A DNA stretch of 17,162 nucleotides from CAZYPU01 sp049642705 (GTDB lineage: Bacteria; Omnitrophota; Gorgyraeia; JABMRN01; RBG-13-46-9), in NCBI GenBank assembly GCA_049642705.1, contig JBARPB010000066.1:1-17162 (forward strand), read 5' to 3'. This document shows positions 5,180-14,700 of this stretch, piece after piece. Within the stretch, counting starts at the first letter, position 1, and each line of letters begins with the position of its first letter. The notes below the pieces were generated by a model. The model was not told where the DNA came from. It saw only the letters and a program-made list of their open reading frames with translations, and did not search any database. The translations under genes were made by a program, and so were the position numbers.

Positions 5180-6616
5180 ATGCTCGTCAAAGACGACCCA
5201 CAGGGTTTCCGGTCCTATCTCGAAGATTCCTCAAATTTGAAAGGCGGCCACGCGGATAAAGTAATTATCCCCGAGAGTGTCGCTGAAATCCCATCGATTC
5301 TAAAAGAAGCGAACTCCGGAAAAATACCCGTTACAATCTCCGGTGCCGGAACGGGCCAGGCAGGCGGAAGGATTCCCTTCGGGGGTCTGGTTTTATCCAC
5401 GGAAAAACTAAACGCGATAAAAGTAATAGGGAAATCGGATAGGGGCGGCTATGCCGTGGTGGAGCCGGCCGTTTTAATAGGGGAGTTGAAGGAGGCGTGC
5501 GAGAAAGAAGGCCTCTTTTACACGTATGACCCGACGGAACAGACGGCATTTATAGGAGGCACAATAGCGACGAATGCCTCCGGCGCAAGGTCATTCCGGT
5601 ACGGGCCCACGAGAAAATACGTAAAACGCCTCACGGTTGTTTTGACGGACGGCACTTCTCTTTCCCTGAAAAGGGGAGATATCAGGGCGAAGGGCCGGGT
5701 GCTGGAATTTGAGGCGGGAGGAAAACATTACAGGATTAATCTCCCGTCGTACAGAATGCCGCGCACAAAAAATTCAGCCGGATATTACGTAGAAGACAAT
5801 ATGGACCTTGTGGACCTTTTCATTGGCCAGGAGGGCACCCTCTGTGCCATAACGGAAGCGGAACTTACGCTGCTTGAAAAACCGGCCTCATTTTTAAGCT
5901 GTTTCGCATTTTTTCCGGGCGAGCAGGATGCGTGGAACTTTGCGCGGGATTCGCGAAGGACCGGCCCTTTGTCGATCGAATACTTCGACGGAAACTGCCT
6001 GGGACTTTTGCGCGCGAAGTACGCAAATGTCCCCGGTGCGGCAGGGGCGGCCATATTCTTCGAGGATGAAATAACGCGAGGCGAAGACGCGACATTGAAT
6101 AAGTGGGAGAAACTTTTATCGAAACACGGCGCCTCCCCGGATAGCACGTGGGTTGCCATGAGCGAGAAAACCCACCGTGAATTTCTGGAGAAGAGGCATT
6201 TCATTCCGGAACAAATGAGCGAGATGGCGAAGCGCTCGGGCTTCCCGAAAGTAAGCACTGATCTTGCCGTTCCGCGCGATAAAGATGAGGTTATGCTGCG
6301 GTTCTACGCCGATAACCTTCAAAAAAGCGGTCTCCGATATTTTGTATTCGGCCACATAGGCAACGCGCACCTGCACGTGAATATCCTTCCTTCGGCCGAG
6401 GCCGATTACGGCAAGGCGAAAAAACTCCAGCTCGAATTCGTAAAAAAAGCCGTTTCCCTGGGCGGGACCGTTTCGGCGGAACACGGCATCGGCAAGTCAA
6501 AACGCGGATTCCTGAAACTCCTTTACGGTGAAAAAGGTGTAAGGGAGATGTTTGAGGTCAAGAAAGCGCTTGACCCGAACTTGATACTTGGAAGGGGAAA
6601 TATTTTCGAGACATAA
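5180..6616 (+). CDS. FAD-binding oxidoreductase, GlcD/D-lactate dehydrogenase family
   Basis: The product is 478 aa, the normal size for the VAO/PCMH flavoprotein family. The PCMH FAD-binding half shows PVTISGAGTGQAGG (50-63), which binds the pyrophosphate, and GGTIATNASGARSFRYGP (126-143). The C-terminal half has FGHIGNAHLHVN (390-401) and SAEHGIGK (432-439), the substrate and flavin-proximal signatures of glycolate, D-lactate and 2-hydroxyglutarate dehydrogenases. It has no membrane segment and no fused iron-sulfur domain. The electron acceptor may be an Fe-S subunit or an Etf. Genes for EtfB and a ferredoxin-EtfA fusion lie about 3 kb downstream, as the Acetobacterium bifurcating lactate dehydrogenase (LctBCD) would need, but they sit in a different operon with an acyl-CoA dehydrogenase. 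The next gene overlaps by one base (TAATG). Confidence 0.88.
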   Translation: MLVKDDPQGFRSYLEDSSNLKGGHADKVIIPESVAEIPSILKEANSGKIPVTISGAGTGQAGGRIPFGGLVLSTEKLNAIKVIGKSDRGGYAVVEPAVLIGELKEACEKEGLFYTYDPTEQTAFIGGTIATNASGARSFRYGPTRKYVKRLTVVLTDGTSLSLKRGDIRAKGRVLEFEAGGKHYRINLPSYRMPRTKNSAGYYVEDNMDLVDLFIGQEGTLCAITEAELTLLEKPASFLSCFAFFPGEQDAWNFARDSRRTGPLSIEYFDGNCLGLLRAKYANVPGAAGAAIFFEDEITRGEDATLNKWEKLLSKHGASPDSTWVAMSEKTHREFLEKRHFIPEQMSEMAKRSGFPKVSTDLAVPRDKDEVMLRFYADNLQKSGLRYFVFGHIGNAHLHVNILPSAEADYGKAKKLQLEFVKKAVSLGGTVSAEHGIGKSKRGFLKLLYGEKGVREMFEVKKALDPNLILGRGNIFET

Positions 6617-7272
6617 TGGGTAAAATAACCGTCGTATACAACAATGTCGAAGGGGATAGGCGGCTGAAGACCGGCTGGGGTTTGTCCTGCCTGGTAGAGC
6701 AGGGGGAAGAGCTGATCCTTTACGATGTGGGCCCGAGCGCGGAAGACCTATTTTTTAACATGGGCGTTTTAGGTATCGATATAAAAAAGATACGCAAGAT
6801 TGTTTTATCACACCCGCACCATGACCACACCGGCGCCCTCAAGGAAGTATGCCGTGAAATACCGAAGAACGCGGAACTTTACCTTCCAGGCAAAATTAAG
6901 GGCAAAGAGGAAATAGCGGATAAAATCTATGTTTATGCGGCAAGGGGAGTGGTTGCCCATGAGAACGTTTTGGTGATAGATTCCCGGCGGGGCCTGATTA
7001 TTGTTACCGGCTGCGCACACCCGGGGATATACAGGATTTGCCGGGCGATAAAAGACGATTTCAGAAAGGATATATATGCCGCCTTAGGCGGGTTTCATTT
7101 TGAATACTACCCTGCGATTTTTGTAAAGATTTTAGGGAGCCTATTGCTGCGTCTGGGGATCGAGGTTATAGGGCCAAACCACTGCACGGGGGAGAGAGCG
7201 ATAACGGTTCTGCGAGGGGTTTTTCAGGAAGGCTTCTTAGATTTGGGGTCCGGCAAAATTTTTACTTTTTAA
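6616..7272 (+). CDS. MBL-fold metallo-hydrolase (COG1237-like)
   Basis: The product is 218 aa. Its ATG overlaps the last base of the oxidoreductase stop, so translation is coupled. The metal site is complete: SHPHHDHTG (H66, H68, D70, H71), TGCAHPGI (H135) and PNHCTG (H189), with a family-typical GGFH (H161). The pattern GCxHPGI...GGFH...NHCTG is that of COG1237, which includes the archaeal dihydropterin-ribofuranosylaminobenzene phosphate synthase-like enzymes and many uncharacterised hydrolases. At 218 aa it is shorter than the 250-280 aa usual for the group, with the loss lying between the metal motif and residue 130. The substrate is unknown. Its end overlaps the convergent lipoprotein gene by 11 bases. 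Confidence 0.85.
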   Translation: MGKITVVYNNVEGDRRLKTGWGLSCLVEQGEELILYDVGPSAEDLFFNMGVLGIDIKKIRKIVLSHPHHDHTGALKEVCREIPKNAELYLPGKIKGKEEIADKIYVYAARGVVAHENVLVIDSRRGLIIVTGCAHPGIYRICRAIKDDFRKDIYAALGGFHFEYYPAIFVKILGSLLLRLGIEVIGPNHCTGERAITVLRGVFQEGFLDLGSGKIFTF

Positions 7273-8080
7273 GGTACTCGACCTTCTTAAGCGTCGCCGT
7301 AACCTCACCGATCCAGGGTATTTCCAGCACCTTAACCACCGCGAAAAGGCCGAGCCTCCTCCTATCTGCCGAAAGATAACCCCAGGCGCTTCCCTTCCTT
7401 TGTCTTTTCCCGTTTAATTTAACGTATGGCCTTACAAGAAAGGCCTCGAATGTCCCTATTTCCGGAAGGGTGACGAGGGCTCTCTTTTCGATGTCGCCGA
7501 GAACCCGGTAGTTTTTTTCGTTCAGGTTTACGTTTATTTTTATTTTGTCGCCGACAGTTACGGGTATAGTACGTAAGAAATAGGCAGCGCTCACAGGGTC
7601 CTGGACGTCTTTCTCTACGGGGAGAGTATTCACGCTCCCGTCCATCAGGTTTTTATATATGGCGAGGCATTTTTTAAAATCGTAATCGACTACGAGGTCT
7701 TTTTTGTAACGGCCCTCCCTTATCACGGCTTCGTAGCGGCGGCTTATGAGCATATCCTTATCCATGTAAGTCGTAAATGTGTCGTCTACCTTGAACAATT
7801 TCGAAAGGAATTTATTGGTCCGTGCCCGAAGAACGATTTTATAAACCCGGTATTCCTTGAAGGTTGTAAGCTCTTCTATCGTCGAGGTAGCACGACCTAC
7901 GGGAATCCCCTTCCATGCGACAAGGTAGGTGAATTTTTCACCGACGGTGAAGAAGGATTCGGGCTTGACGATTTCTTCCCGAACCGTTTCGCTAACCTCG
8001 GTGCGCCTTATCCTCGCCGTCCCAGCACAGCCAGCGGCGAAAACAACGAGGAGCAGTATTAATAGAATTCGCTTTTTCAT
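7262..8080 (-). CDS. DUF3108 family outer-envelope lipoprotein
   Basis: The product is 272 aa. It carries a lipoprotein signal peptide (MKKRILLILLLVVFAAGC) with the lipobox FAAGC, so C18 should be lipidated and the mature protein sits on the periplasmic side of a membrane. The rest matches the DUF3108 pattern: FTVGEKFTYLVAWKGIPVGRAT near 44-65, a long beta-rich stretch, DPVSAAYFLRTIP near 160, then KRQRKGSAWGYLSADRRRLGLF near 232-254. DUF3108 proteins are beta-rich envelope proteins of diderm bacteria with no agreed activity. The start codon has no Shine-Dalgarno and lies 8 bases from a good -10 box, so the mRNA is probably leaderless. It is convergent with, and overlaps by 11 bases, the MBL-fold gene, and is divergent from the acd operon. 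Confidence 0.88.
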   Translation of the reverse strand: MKKRILLILLLVVFAAGCAGTARIRRTEVSETVREEIVKPESFFTVGEKFTYLVAWKGIPVGRATSTIEELTTFKEYRVYKIVLRARTNKFLSKLFKVDDTFTTYMDKDMLISRRYEAVIREGRYKKDLVVDYDFKKCLAIYKNLMDGSVNTLPVEKDVQDPVSAAYFLRTIPVTVGDKIKINVNLNEKNYRVLGDIEKRALVTLPEIGTFEAFLVRPYVKLNGKRQRKGSAWGYLSADRRRLGLFAVVKVLEIPWIGEVTATLKKVEYLKK

Positions 8081-8088
8081 CAGCTTAT

Positions 8089-8117
8089 ATCTTACCCGAT
8101 AAAACCGTCATTGTAAA
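8089..8117 (-). promoter_or_regulatory. Promoter giving a probable leaderless lipoprotein mRNA
   Basis: Read on the minus strand, tttaca (8117-8112) and taagat (8094-8089) are 17 bases apart. Initiation near 8082 would leave 0-3 bases before the ATG at 8080-8078. It is arranged back to back with the acd promoter. Confidence 0.6.
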
Positions 8118-8134
8118 CGTATTTATACACACAC

Positions 8135-8163
8135 TTGACAAAGCGGTATTTATAGCATATAAT
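8135..8163 (+). promoter_or_regulatory. Perfect-consensus sigma70 promoter of the acd-etfB-etfA operon
   Basis: ttgaca (8135-8140) and tataat (8158-8163) match the consensus exactly with a 17-base spacer. The predicted start near 8170 leaves a leader of about 122 bases that holds two hairpins. A promoter this strong implies that control, if any, acts through the leader or an operator. Confidence 0.88.
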
Positions 8164-8191
8164 TACTCCACTATATAAAGAAAGGTCCTTC

Positions 8192-8218
8192 GCCCTTGGC
8201 ATCTTCGATGTCAAGGGC
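8192..8218. repeat. Dispersed palindrome, copy 2 (in the acd leader)
   Basis: gcccttggcatc (8192-8203) faces gatgtcaagggc (8207-8218) around ttc; one G-T pair, otherwise perfect. The arms match copy 1 at 2867-2895 almost base for base while the loop differs. It lies about 22 bases after the predicted transcription start, so it would be transcribed as a 12-bp hairpin. Confidence 0.7.
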
Positions 8219-8231
8219 TCAGGATCAATTC

Positions 8232-8276
8232 GCACATATAACTTATGTCGCACGAGGTGCTCCATAAGTTATGTGC
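8232..8276 (+). promoter_or_regulatory. Two-tier leader hairpin upstream of the acd RBS
   Basis: The outer arms 8232-8247 and 8263-8276 pair over 14 bp with a two-base bulge. Inside, gcac (8250-8253) and gtgc (8257-8260) form a second stem around gag, separated from the outer stem by a symmetric tc/tc internal loop. The structure ends 5 bases before the ggaggt Shine-Dalgarno. It could be a cis-regulatory RNA or an mRNA-stabilising element; I do not recognise a known riboswitch. Confidence 0.6.
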
Positions 8277-8292
8277 TCATTGGAGGTAAAAA

Positions 8293-9440
<1,148 letters not shown>

Positions 9441-9444
<4 letters not shown>

Positions 9445-10220
9445 ACATAATCGTCTGCATAAAGCAAGTTCCGAACACCACCCAGGTTCGTATAAACCCC
9501 GAGACAAACACGCTTATTCGGGAAGGCGTGGAGTGTATTATCAACCCATTTGACATGTATGCGATAGAAGAGGGCATAAGGCTTAAGGAGAAACTCGGCG
9601 GAAAGGTTACGGTTATAAGCATGGGGCCGCCGCAGGCAGAAGAAGCGTTACGCGAGGCGATTTCGCTCGGATGCGATGAAGCGGTACTTCTTACTGACAG
9701 GGCCTTCGCTGGGAGCGATACCTGGGCCACGAGCTACGTGCTCTCACAGGCAATCAGAAAAATGGGCGGTTACAATATCATAATTTGCGGCAAACAGGCA
9801 TCGGACGGCGACACCGCTCAGGTGGGGCCCGGAATTTCCACGCATTTGAATATACCACAGGTTACGTATGTAAAGAAAATAGAATCTATAGAGGAAAAAA
9901 AGGCCAGGGTCGAAAGGATGACAGAGGAGGGATTCGAAATAATAGAGACGCCCACCCCCTGCCTTCTGACGGTTGTGAAAGAAATCAACGAGCCGCGCCT
10001 TCCCTCATTAAAGGGCAAGATGAGGGCCAGGAAAGCCGAGATTAAAAAATTGACAGCGGAGGATTTAAATTGTGATTTCGACAAGATAGGCCTTGATGGT
10101 TCCCCGACGCGCGTCGTAAGGATTTTTACGCCCCCTCCGCGAAAAGGCGGCGTGATACTCAAAGGCGAGGTAAGCGAAATAGCGGAAAAGCTAGCGAGCG
10201 AATTGAAAAATGAGCTCTAA
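9441..10220 (+). CDS. etfB: Electron transfer flavoprotein beta subunit, bifurcating type
   Basis: The product is 259 aa. The start is GTG at 9441, overlapping the acd stop by four bases (GTGA), so translation is coupled. The sequence follows the bifurcating EtfB class closely: an N-terminal NIIVCIKQVPNT, VTVISMGPPQAEEALREAIS (about 56-75), LTDRAFAGSDTWATS (about 84-98), CGKQASDGDTAQVGPG (about 115-130) and the GKMRARKAEI segment near 195. In characterised complexes this subunit binds the bifurcating FAD and contacts NADH. Its end overlaps the next gene by 11 bases. Bifurcating class is judged by remembered similarity to Acidaminococcus EtfB and not by alignment. Confidence 0.93.
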
Positions 10221-11415
10221 GAAACGAATAAAAATTTTAAAAGAGGTATGCGTAGGATGCGGCTTATGCCCTCCCGCGTGCCCCTTCGGCGCCATTAGCA
10301 TGAAGGATAAAAAAGCCGTCATAGATTATGACAAGTGCAACCTGTGCGGCGCATGCGTGGAGCCGTGCAAGTTCAATGCCATAGAGTTAAAAACAATCGA
10401 GAGAAAATACGACCACGCCTCGTATAAGGACGTGTGGGTTTTCTGCGAGCAGAAAAAAAGCGTAATACAGTCCGTTGCTTACGAACTTCTGGGCGAGGGT
10501 AGGTCGCTCGCCTCGAAACTCGGCTGCAAACTCTGCGCCGTGCTTTTAGGAGAGGACGTGAAGAAGAGCGTAAACGAACTTTTCCACCGGGGTGCGGATA
10601 TTGTTTATCTCGTTGACTCGCCCCATTTAAAATATTACCAGGACGACCCTTACACGAAAGTGCTCATCGAGCTTATAAATGAATATAGGCCCGAGGTCGT
10701 TCTTTGCGGCGCAACGACAATCGGAAGGAGCCTCATAGCGAGGGTTGCGGTCGAGGTGAATACCGGCCTTACAGCTGACTGTACCGGCCTCGATATCGAC
10801 CCGGAGAAAAAGCTTCTCCTCCAGACACGTCCTGCCTTCGGCGGGAATATAATGGCCACAATCATAACACCCAACCACAGGCCGCAGATGGCAACAGTGC
10901 GGCACAAGGTCATGCAGGAAGCGGAACTTAATAAGAGCCTTAAAGGTGTCATTATTGAGAAGGAATATAAAGACGAAATCCTTTCGACAAGAACCAGCCT
11001 TATTGACATCGTCGAAGAGATGGAAGAGACGGTCAACCTCGCCGAAGCCGATATCATTGTTTCGGGCGGGAGGGGACTGGGTTGCCCGGAGAATTTCAAG
11101 GTTATAAGGGAACTCGCGCTTGTTCTGGGGGGCGCTGTGGGCTCTTCCAGGGCTGCCGTTGACGCGGACTGGATTCCTTACTCACACCAGGTAGGGCAGA
11201 CAGGGAAGACCGTTTGCCCGAAGATCTACATTGCCTGCGGCATAAGCGGCCAGATCCAGCATCTTATCGGCATGCAATCCTCAAAAATTATCGTAGCAAT
11301 AAACAAAGACCCCGACGCTCCAATCTTCAAGGTCGCCACCTACGGCATCATAGGCGACCTCTTCCAAGTAGTTCCTGCCCTCACGAAAAAATTCAAACAA
11401 GTCCTCGGCAAGTAA
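10210..11415 (+). CDS. etfA: Ferredoxin-electron transfer flavoprotein alpha fusion
   Basis: The product is 401 aa, about 60-70 residues longer than a plain EtfA. The extra N-terminus is a 2[4Fe-4S] ferredoxin domain: C14, C17, C20, C24 and C43, C46, C49, C53 in two CxxCxxCxxxC repeats. The EtfA body follows from about residue 70. The FAD-binding C-terminal domain is intact: GGRGLGCPENF, GAVGSSRAAVDADWIP, QVGQTGKTV, CGISGQIQHLIGM and INKDPDAPIF. This fusion is known in CarE of Acetobacterium woodii caffeyl-CoA reductase and in related Etf proteins that reduce ferredoxin by flavin-based electron bifurcation. With EtfB and the acyl-CoA dehydrogenase it should form one cytosolic complex. The ATG at 10210 overlaps etfB; no strong RBS is visible, so it is coupled. 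An intrinsic terminator follows its stop. Confidence 0.94.
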   Translation: MSSKKRIKILKEVCVGCGLCPPACPFGAISMKDKKAVIDYDKCNLCGACVEPCKFNAIELKTIERKYDHASYKDVWVFCEQKKSVIQSVAYELLGEGRSLASKLGCKLCAVLLGEDVKKSVNELFHRGADIVYLVDSPHLKYYQDDPYTKVLIELINEYRPEVVLCGATTIGRSLIARVAVEVNTGLTADCTGLDIDPEKKLLLQTRPAFGGNIMATIITPNHRPQMATVRHKVMQEAELNKSLKGVIIEKEYKDEILSTRTSLIDIVEEMEETVNLAEADIIVSGGRGLGCPENFKVIRELALVLGGAVGSSRAAVDADWIPYSHQVGQTGKTVCPKIYIACGISGQIQHLIGMQSSKIIVAINKDPDAPIFKVATYGIIGDLFQVVPALTKKFKQVLGK

Positions 11416-11433
11416 ATCCAACCGACCCCTGTT

Positions 11434-11468
11434 CAACCGCGTAGGTTGATTGCGGTTGGTTGTTTTTT
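11434..11468 (+). terminator. Intrinsic terminator of the acd-etf operon
   Basis: caaccgc (11434-11440) pairs with gcggttg (11452-11458), followed by a T-rich run with six T (11463-11468). A competing small hairpin (caacc/ggttg, 11434-11448) uses the same left arm. Confidence 0.75.
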
Positions 11469-11477
11469 ATTTACCTC

Positions 11478-11506
11478 TTGACAAGCACATCAAAATCGGG
11501 TATACT
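11478..11506 (+). promoter_or_regulatory. Strong promoter of the HTH-smc operon
   Basis: ttgaca (11478-11483) and tatact (11501-11506) are 17 bases apart, just after the etf terminator. This position excludes an upstream start (11450) for the next gene. Confidence 0.85.
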
Positions 11507-11545
11507 TGTAGTGAGATATGGAAAGATGTACAAACATATATAAAG

Positions 11546-11761
11546 ATGATGTTTATGGTAGATGAGCTTCCCAAAATTTCAAACAGGAAATATAATATCC
11601 AGGAAGTGGCGAACATACTGGGTATATATAGAGGTACTATAAAGAACTACGAGGCGAAGGGGATATTCCCGAAGCCGCGCCGGAACCCAATCAACAAATA
11701 TCGAGAGTATATGCCGCAGGATATAGATATTCTAAAACGAATACTACTAAAAGGCAAATAG
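11546..11761 (+). CDS. Small MerR/excisionase-like HTH protein preceding smc
   Basis: The product is about 71 aa from the ATG at 11546; ATGs at 11549 and 11555 are also possible, and no clear RBS decides between them. The open frame reaches back to 11450, but that lies upstream of the promoter. Residues 16-40 (YNIQEVANILGIYRGTIKNYEAKG) form a winged-HTH recognition unit of MerR type, and the following FPKPRRNPINKYREYMPQDIDILKRIL is the wing plus helix. There is no effector-binding or dimerisation coiled coil, so it is a minimal DNA-binding domain. It is cotranscribed with smc (12-base gap, shared promoter). It might autoregulate the operon or help load or place SMC on DNA; both are inference. 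Confidence 0.78.
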   Translation: MMFMVDELPKISNRKYNIQEVANILGIYRGTIKNYEAKGIFPKPRRNPINKYREYMPQDIDILKRILLKGK

Positions 11762-11773
11762 TTAGGAGGCATA

Positions 11774-14700
11774 ATGTACTTCAAGCAACTCGAGATAGTG
11801 GGTTTTAAGTCGTTTCCGATCAAAACGAAGTTCAAATTCGAGCCGGGCGTTACGGCAATAGTAGGCCCAAACGGCTGCGGGAAATCGAATATTTCAGATG
11901 CTATACGGTGGGTTCTCGGTGAGCAGTCTGCAAAGTCGTTAAGGGGCTACTCTATGGAGGACGTCATATTTAGCGGCACGGATTCCGTCGAACCTACAAA
12001 CATGGCGGAGGTTTCGCTGACTCTGTCGAACGAAAAGAAAACCCTCCCCATAGATTACGACGAGGTTACCATAACGCGCAGGCTCTTCCGTTCCGGTGAA
12101 AGCGAGTATATCCTGAACAAGACACCCGTCCGCCTTAAAGACATAACCAATTTATTGATGGGAACAGGTCTGGGTACAAGTTCTTATTCCGTTATTGAAC
12201 AGGGAAAGATCGACCTCATCCTAAGCTCTAAACCGGAGGATCGCCGTTTTGTATTTGAGGAAGCAAGCGGTATAACAAGATACAAATCAAAGAAGAAAGA
12301 AGCACTAAGGAAGCTCGAACATACGGAAAACAACCTGGTAAGGATAAGCGACATTATAAACGAAGTCAAGAGGCAAATTAACTCGATAGAGCGCCACGCC
12401 AAAAAAGCCGAGAGGTACAAAAGCGATTTTGAAGTAATGAAGGATCTGGACCTCAAGTTTTCCGCGTACCAACTAAGAAGTATAAATGCCGAACTCGCCC
12501 TTAATGAGGAGCGCCTGGAGGCGGTATGCGAAGATGAAAAAAGCCTCAAGGCCGAACACGATGAAAGCCTGACGTTGATCAATGGGTACAGAGAAGAGCT
12601 GGATGCTGTTATACAGGAATTGACCGACACGCAGCAAAATCTCTCGGAGACGACCCTTTTCGTCGAAAAGGGCACTCACAAGATCGCTCTTAACGGAGAA
12701 AGGGTTAATGATCTGAGAAACCTTAAAGAGAGCCTCGCAGGGGAAATAAGAAATCTCGGGGAAAAAATAAGGATCCAGGAAGAAGAGATAGAGAAAATAA
12801 AGGAGCGTCTTGATTCCCTCTCGAAGGCACACATGGAGAAGGCCGATGCGCTCGGGCAAAGCGACGAAGCAGTGCGGAATCTTTCGCGTGAAATCGACGG
12901 ACATCAAAAGAATATCAGGAATGCCAAAACGAGGACAGTAGATTTTTTGGCTTTCCAGACAAATACGAAAAACGATCTCATAAAACTGGGCGCCGACCTC
13001 GGAAATAGAAAAGCGCGCTTGAGACGGCTTCAGACGGAGAAGGAAAACGTAGGCGAGGAGAAAAAGGATGTTGAGTCGCGGCTTGGGGAAGCGAATAAGG
13101 ATCTGGATGTTTGCAGGGAAAAGGTCGCAAAGTCCGCCGGGATGCTTACAGGATTTAAAGAGACCCTTGCCTCCGGTGAGTATTCGCTGGAAGAGATCAA
13201 AAAACGCATAACCGAGAGCAAGAATACCCTAAACGCCCTTAAGTCAAAAGAGGAAATCCTGAAAGAAATGATAGAAAAATTCGAGGGCTTCGAAAACGGA
13301 GTGAGGGTTATCGCGGAGGCGGCAAAAAGCGGCGCGCTACGAGGCGTGATAGGCATAGTCGCCGACATGATGGACCCGGAGGGGGGTTACGAGAGGGCCC
13401 TGGAGGCAGCGCTGGGCGAGAAGGCTCAAGCCGTAGTAGCCGAGAGGAGGGGCGTATTTCGCGATGCGCTCGCTCACCTTGCCGGTAAGGGCTCGGCCCG
13501 TTTTATAATCTATGAGGATATAAAAAATGCCGAGGACAAAAACCGGATCAGGAAATTTATGCGAAAAGAGGGCTTAAGTCGGCTTTCTTCTTTTGTAAAG
13601 GTAGAGCCACCGTACGAGACCCTGGCGGATTATCTCCTCGGCAACATTTATGTGGTCGAGGACGCCGAGATGGCCTACGCGATGCTTGATAAATATAAAG
13701 CCGGTGCCGGTTTCGTGACTACGGACGGCTTCTTCGTCCGCAAAGGGTATATTTTCGGCGGATTTACAAAAAGCGAAGCCACTATCTCGATTATCGGAAG
13801 AGCGAAGAAGGTGGAGGAGATCTGCAAGGAGCGAAGCCGCCTCGCCGAGCGGATAGAAGTGCTAAGGGAGCAGCGTTCCGGCGAAAAGGAAAACGTCGAA
13901 AGGCTGAAACTTGAGATTGCCTCGGCCGAAAATAAACTAAAAAAAGAGGAAATCGAACTTGCCAACGCACTATCTAAAAAAGAATCGGTAGAGATAAACC
14001 TGAAAAAGATAGATGACGAGTCATCGATTGTAGGGCTTGAAATAGACGAGGTGGAGGAACTTATCAATGAGATTTCCCTTAAGGGAGCTAGTCTGAACGT
14101 CCGGCTCAACGAAAACGAAAGCGAGTTCGCAAAGGTCCAAGAAATCATTTCCTCTTCGCAGGAGGCGATTCAGGCCAGGACGAAATCGAAGAACGAACTG
14201 ATTTTCGGAATGTCGGAATTAAAGTCGGAGATAGCTTTTTTGAAAAACAGCGAAACCCAGGAATCCAGGAACCTGGACAAGGAAACGGCTCTCCTGGGAG
14301 AGCTTAAAGAAGAATACGAAAGCAAGGAAAAACACTCCGGCGAGACGGAAGAAAAAATAGCGGCGCTCCTGGATGAATCAATGTCCCTTGAGAAAGAAAT
14401 CGCGCTAGAAAAAGAAGAAAAAAACCGGCTTAAGGAAAAACTGGGCGGGCTCACGGAGAAGAAAACATCCGTTTCCGCAAGCTTGCGCGACAAAGAAAAA
14501 TTCGCCCGCGGGAAAGGGGAGATTATAGAAAATTTGAGGAACAAAATCCGCAACCACGAAATAAGAAGCAGGGAAAAGGAGCTTAAAGTCGTAAATATCA
14601 CCGACAGGATACGCGAGGCCTATAAGACGGACATCGCAGAAGTGAATATAGAGATCCCGAAAGACGCAAACTGGGAGGAAATCAAAAATCAGATAGAGGT

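Noticed and set aside
5785..6258. Antisense open frame of 157 codons under the FAD oxidoreductase gene
   Set aside because: It is a codon-bias shadow: no recognisable domain, no RBS, and the sense strand is a clear enzyme.
11450..11545. N-terminal extension of the HTH protein to a start at 11450
   Set aside because: The segment contains the T-run of the etf terminator and the ttgaca/tatact promoter, so it lies upstream of the predicted transcript start.
12184..14601. Several Ser-rich minus-strand frames (for example 12184-12675, 13675-14148, 14170-14601) under smc
   Set aside because: Ser/Phe/Leu-rich antisense frames are expected opposite a Lys/Glu coiled coil; none has a start context or domain.
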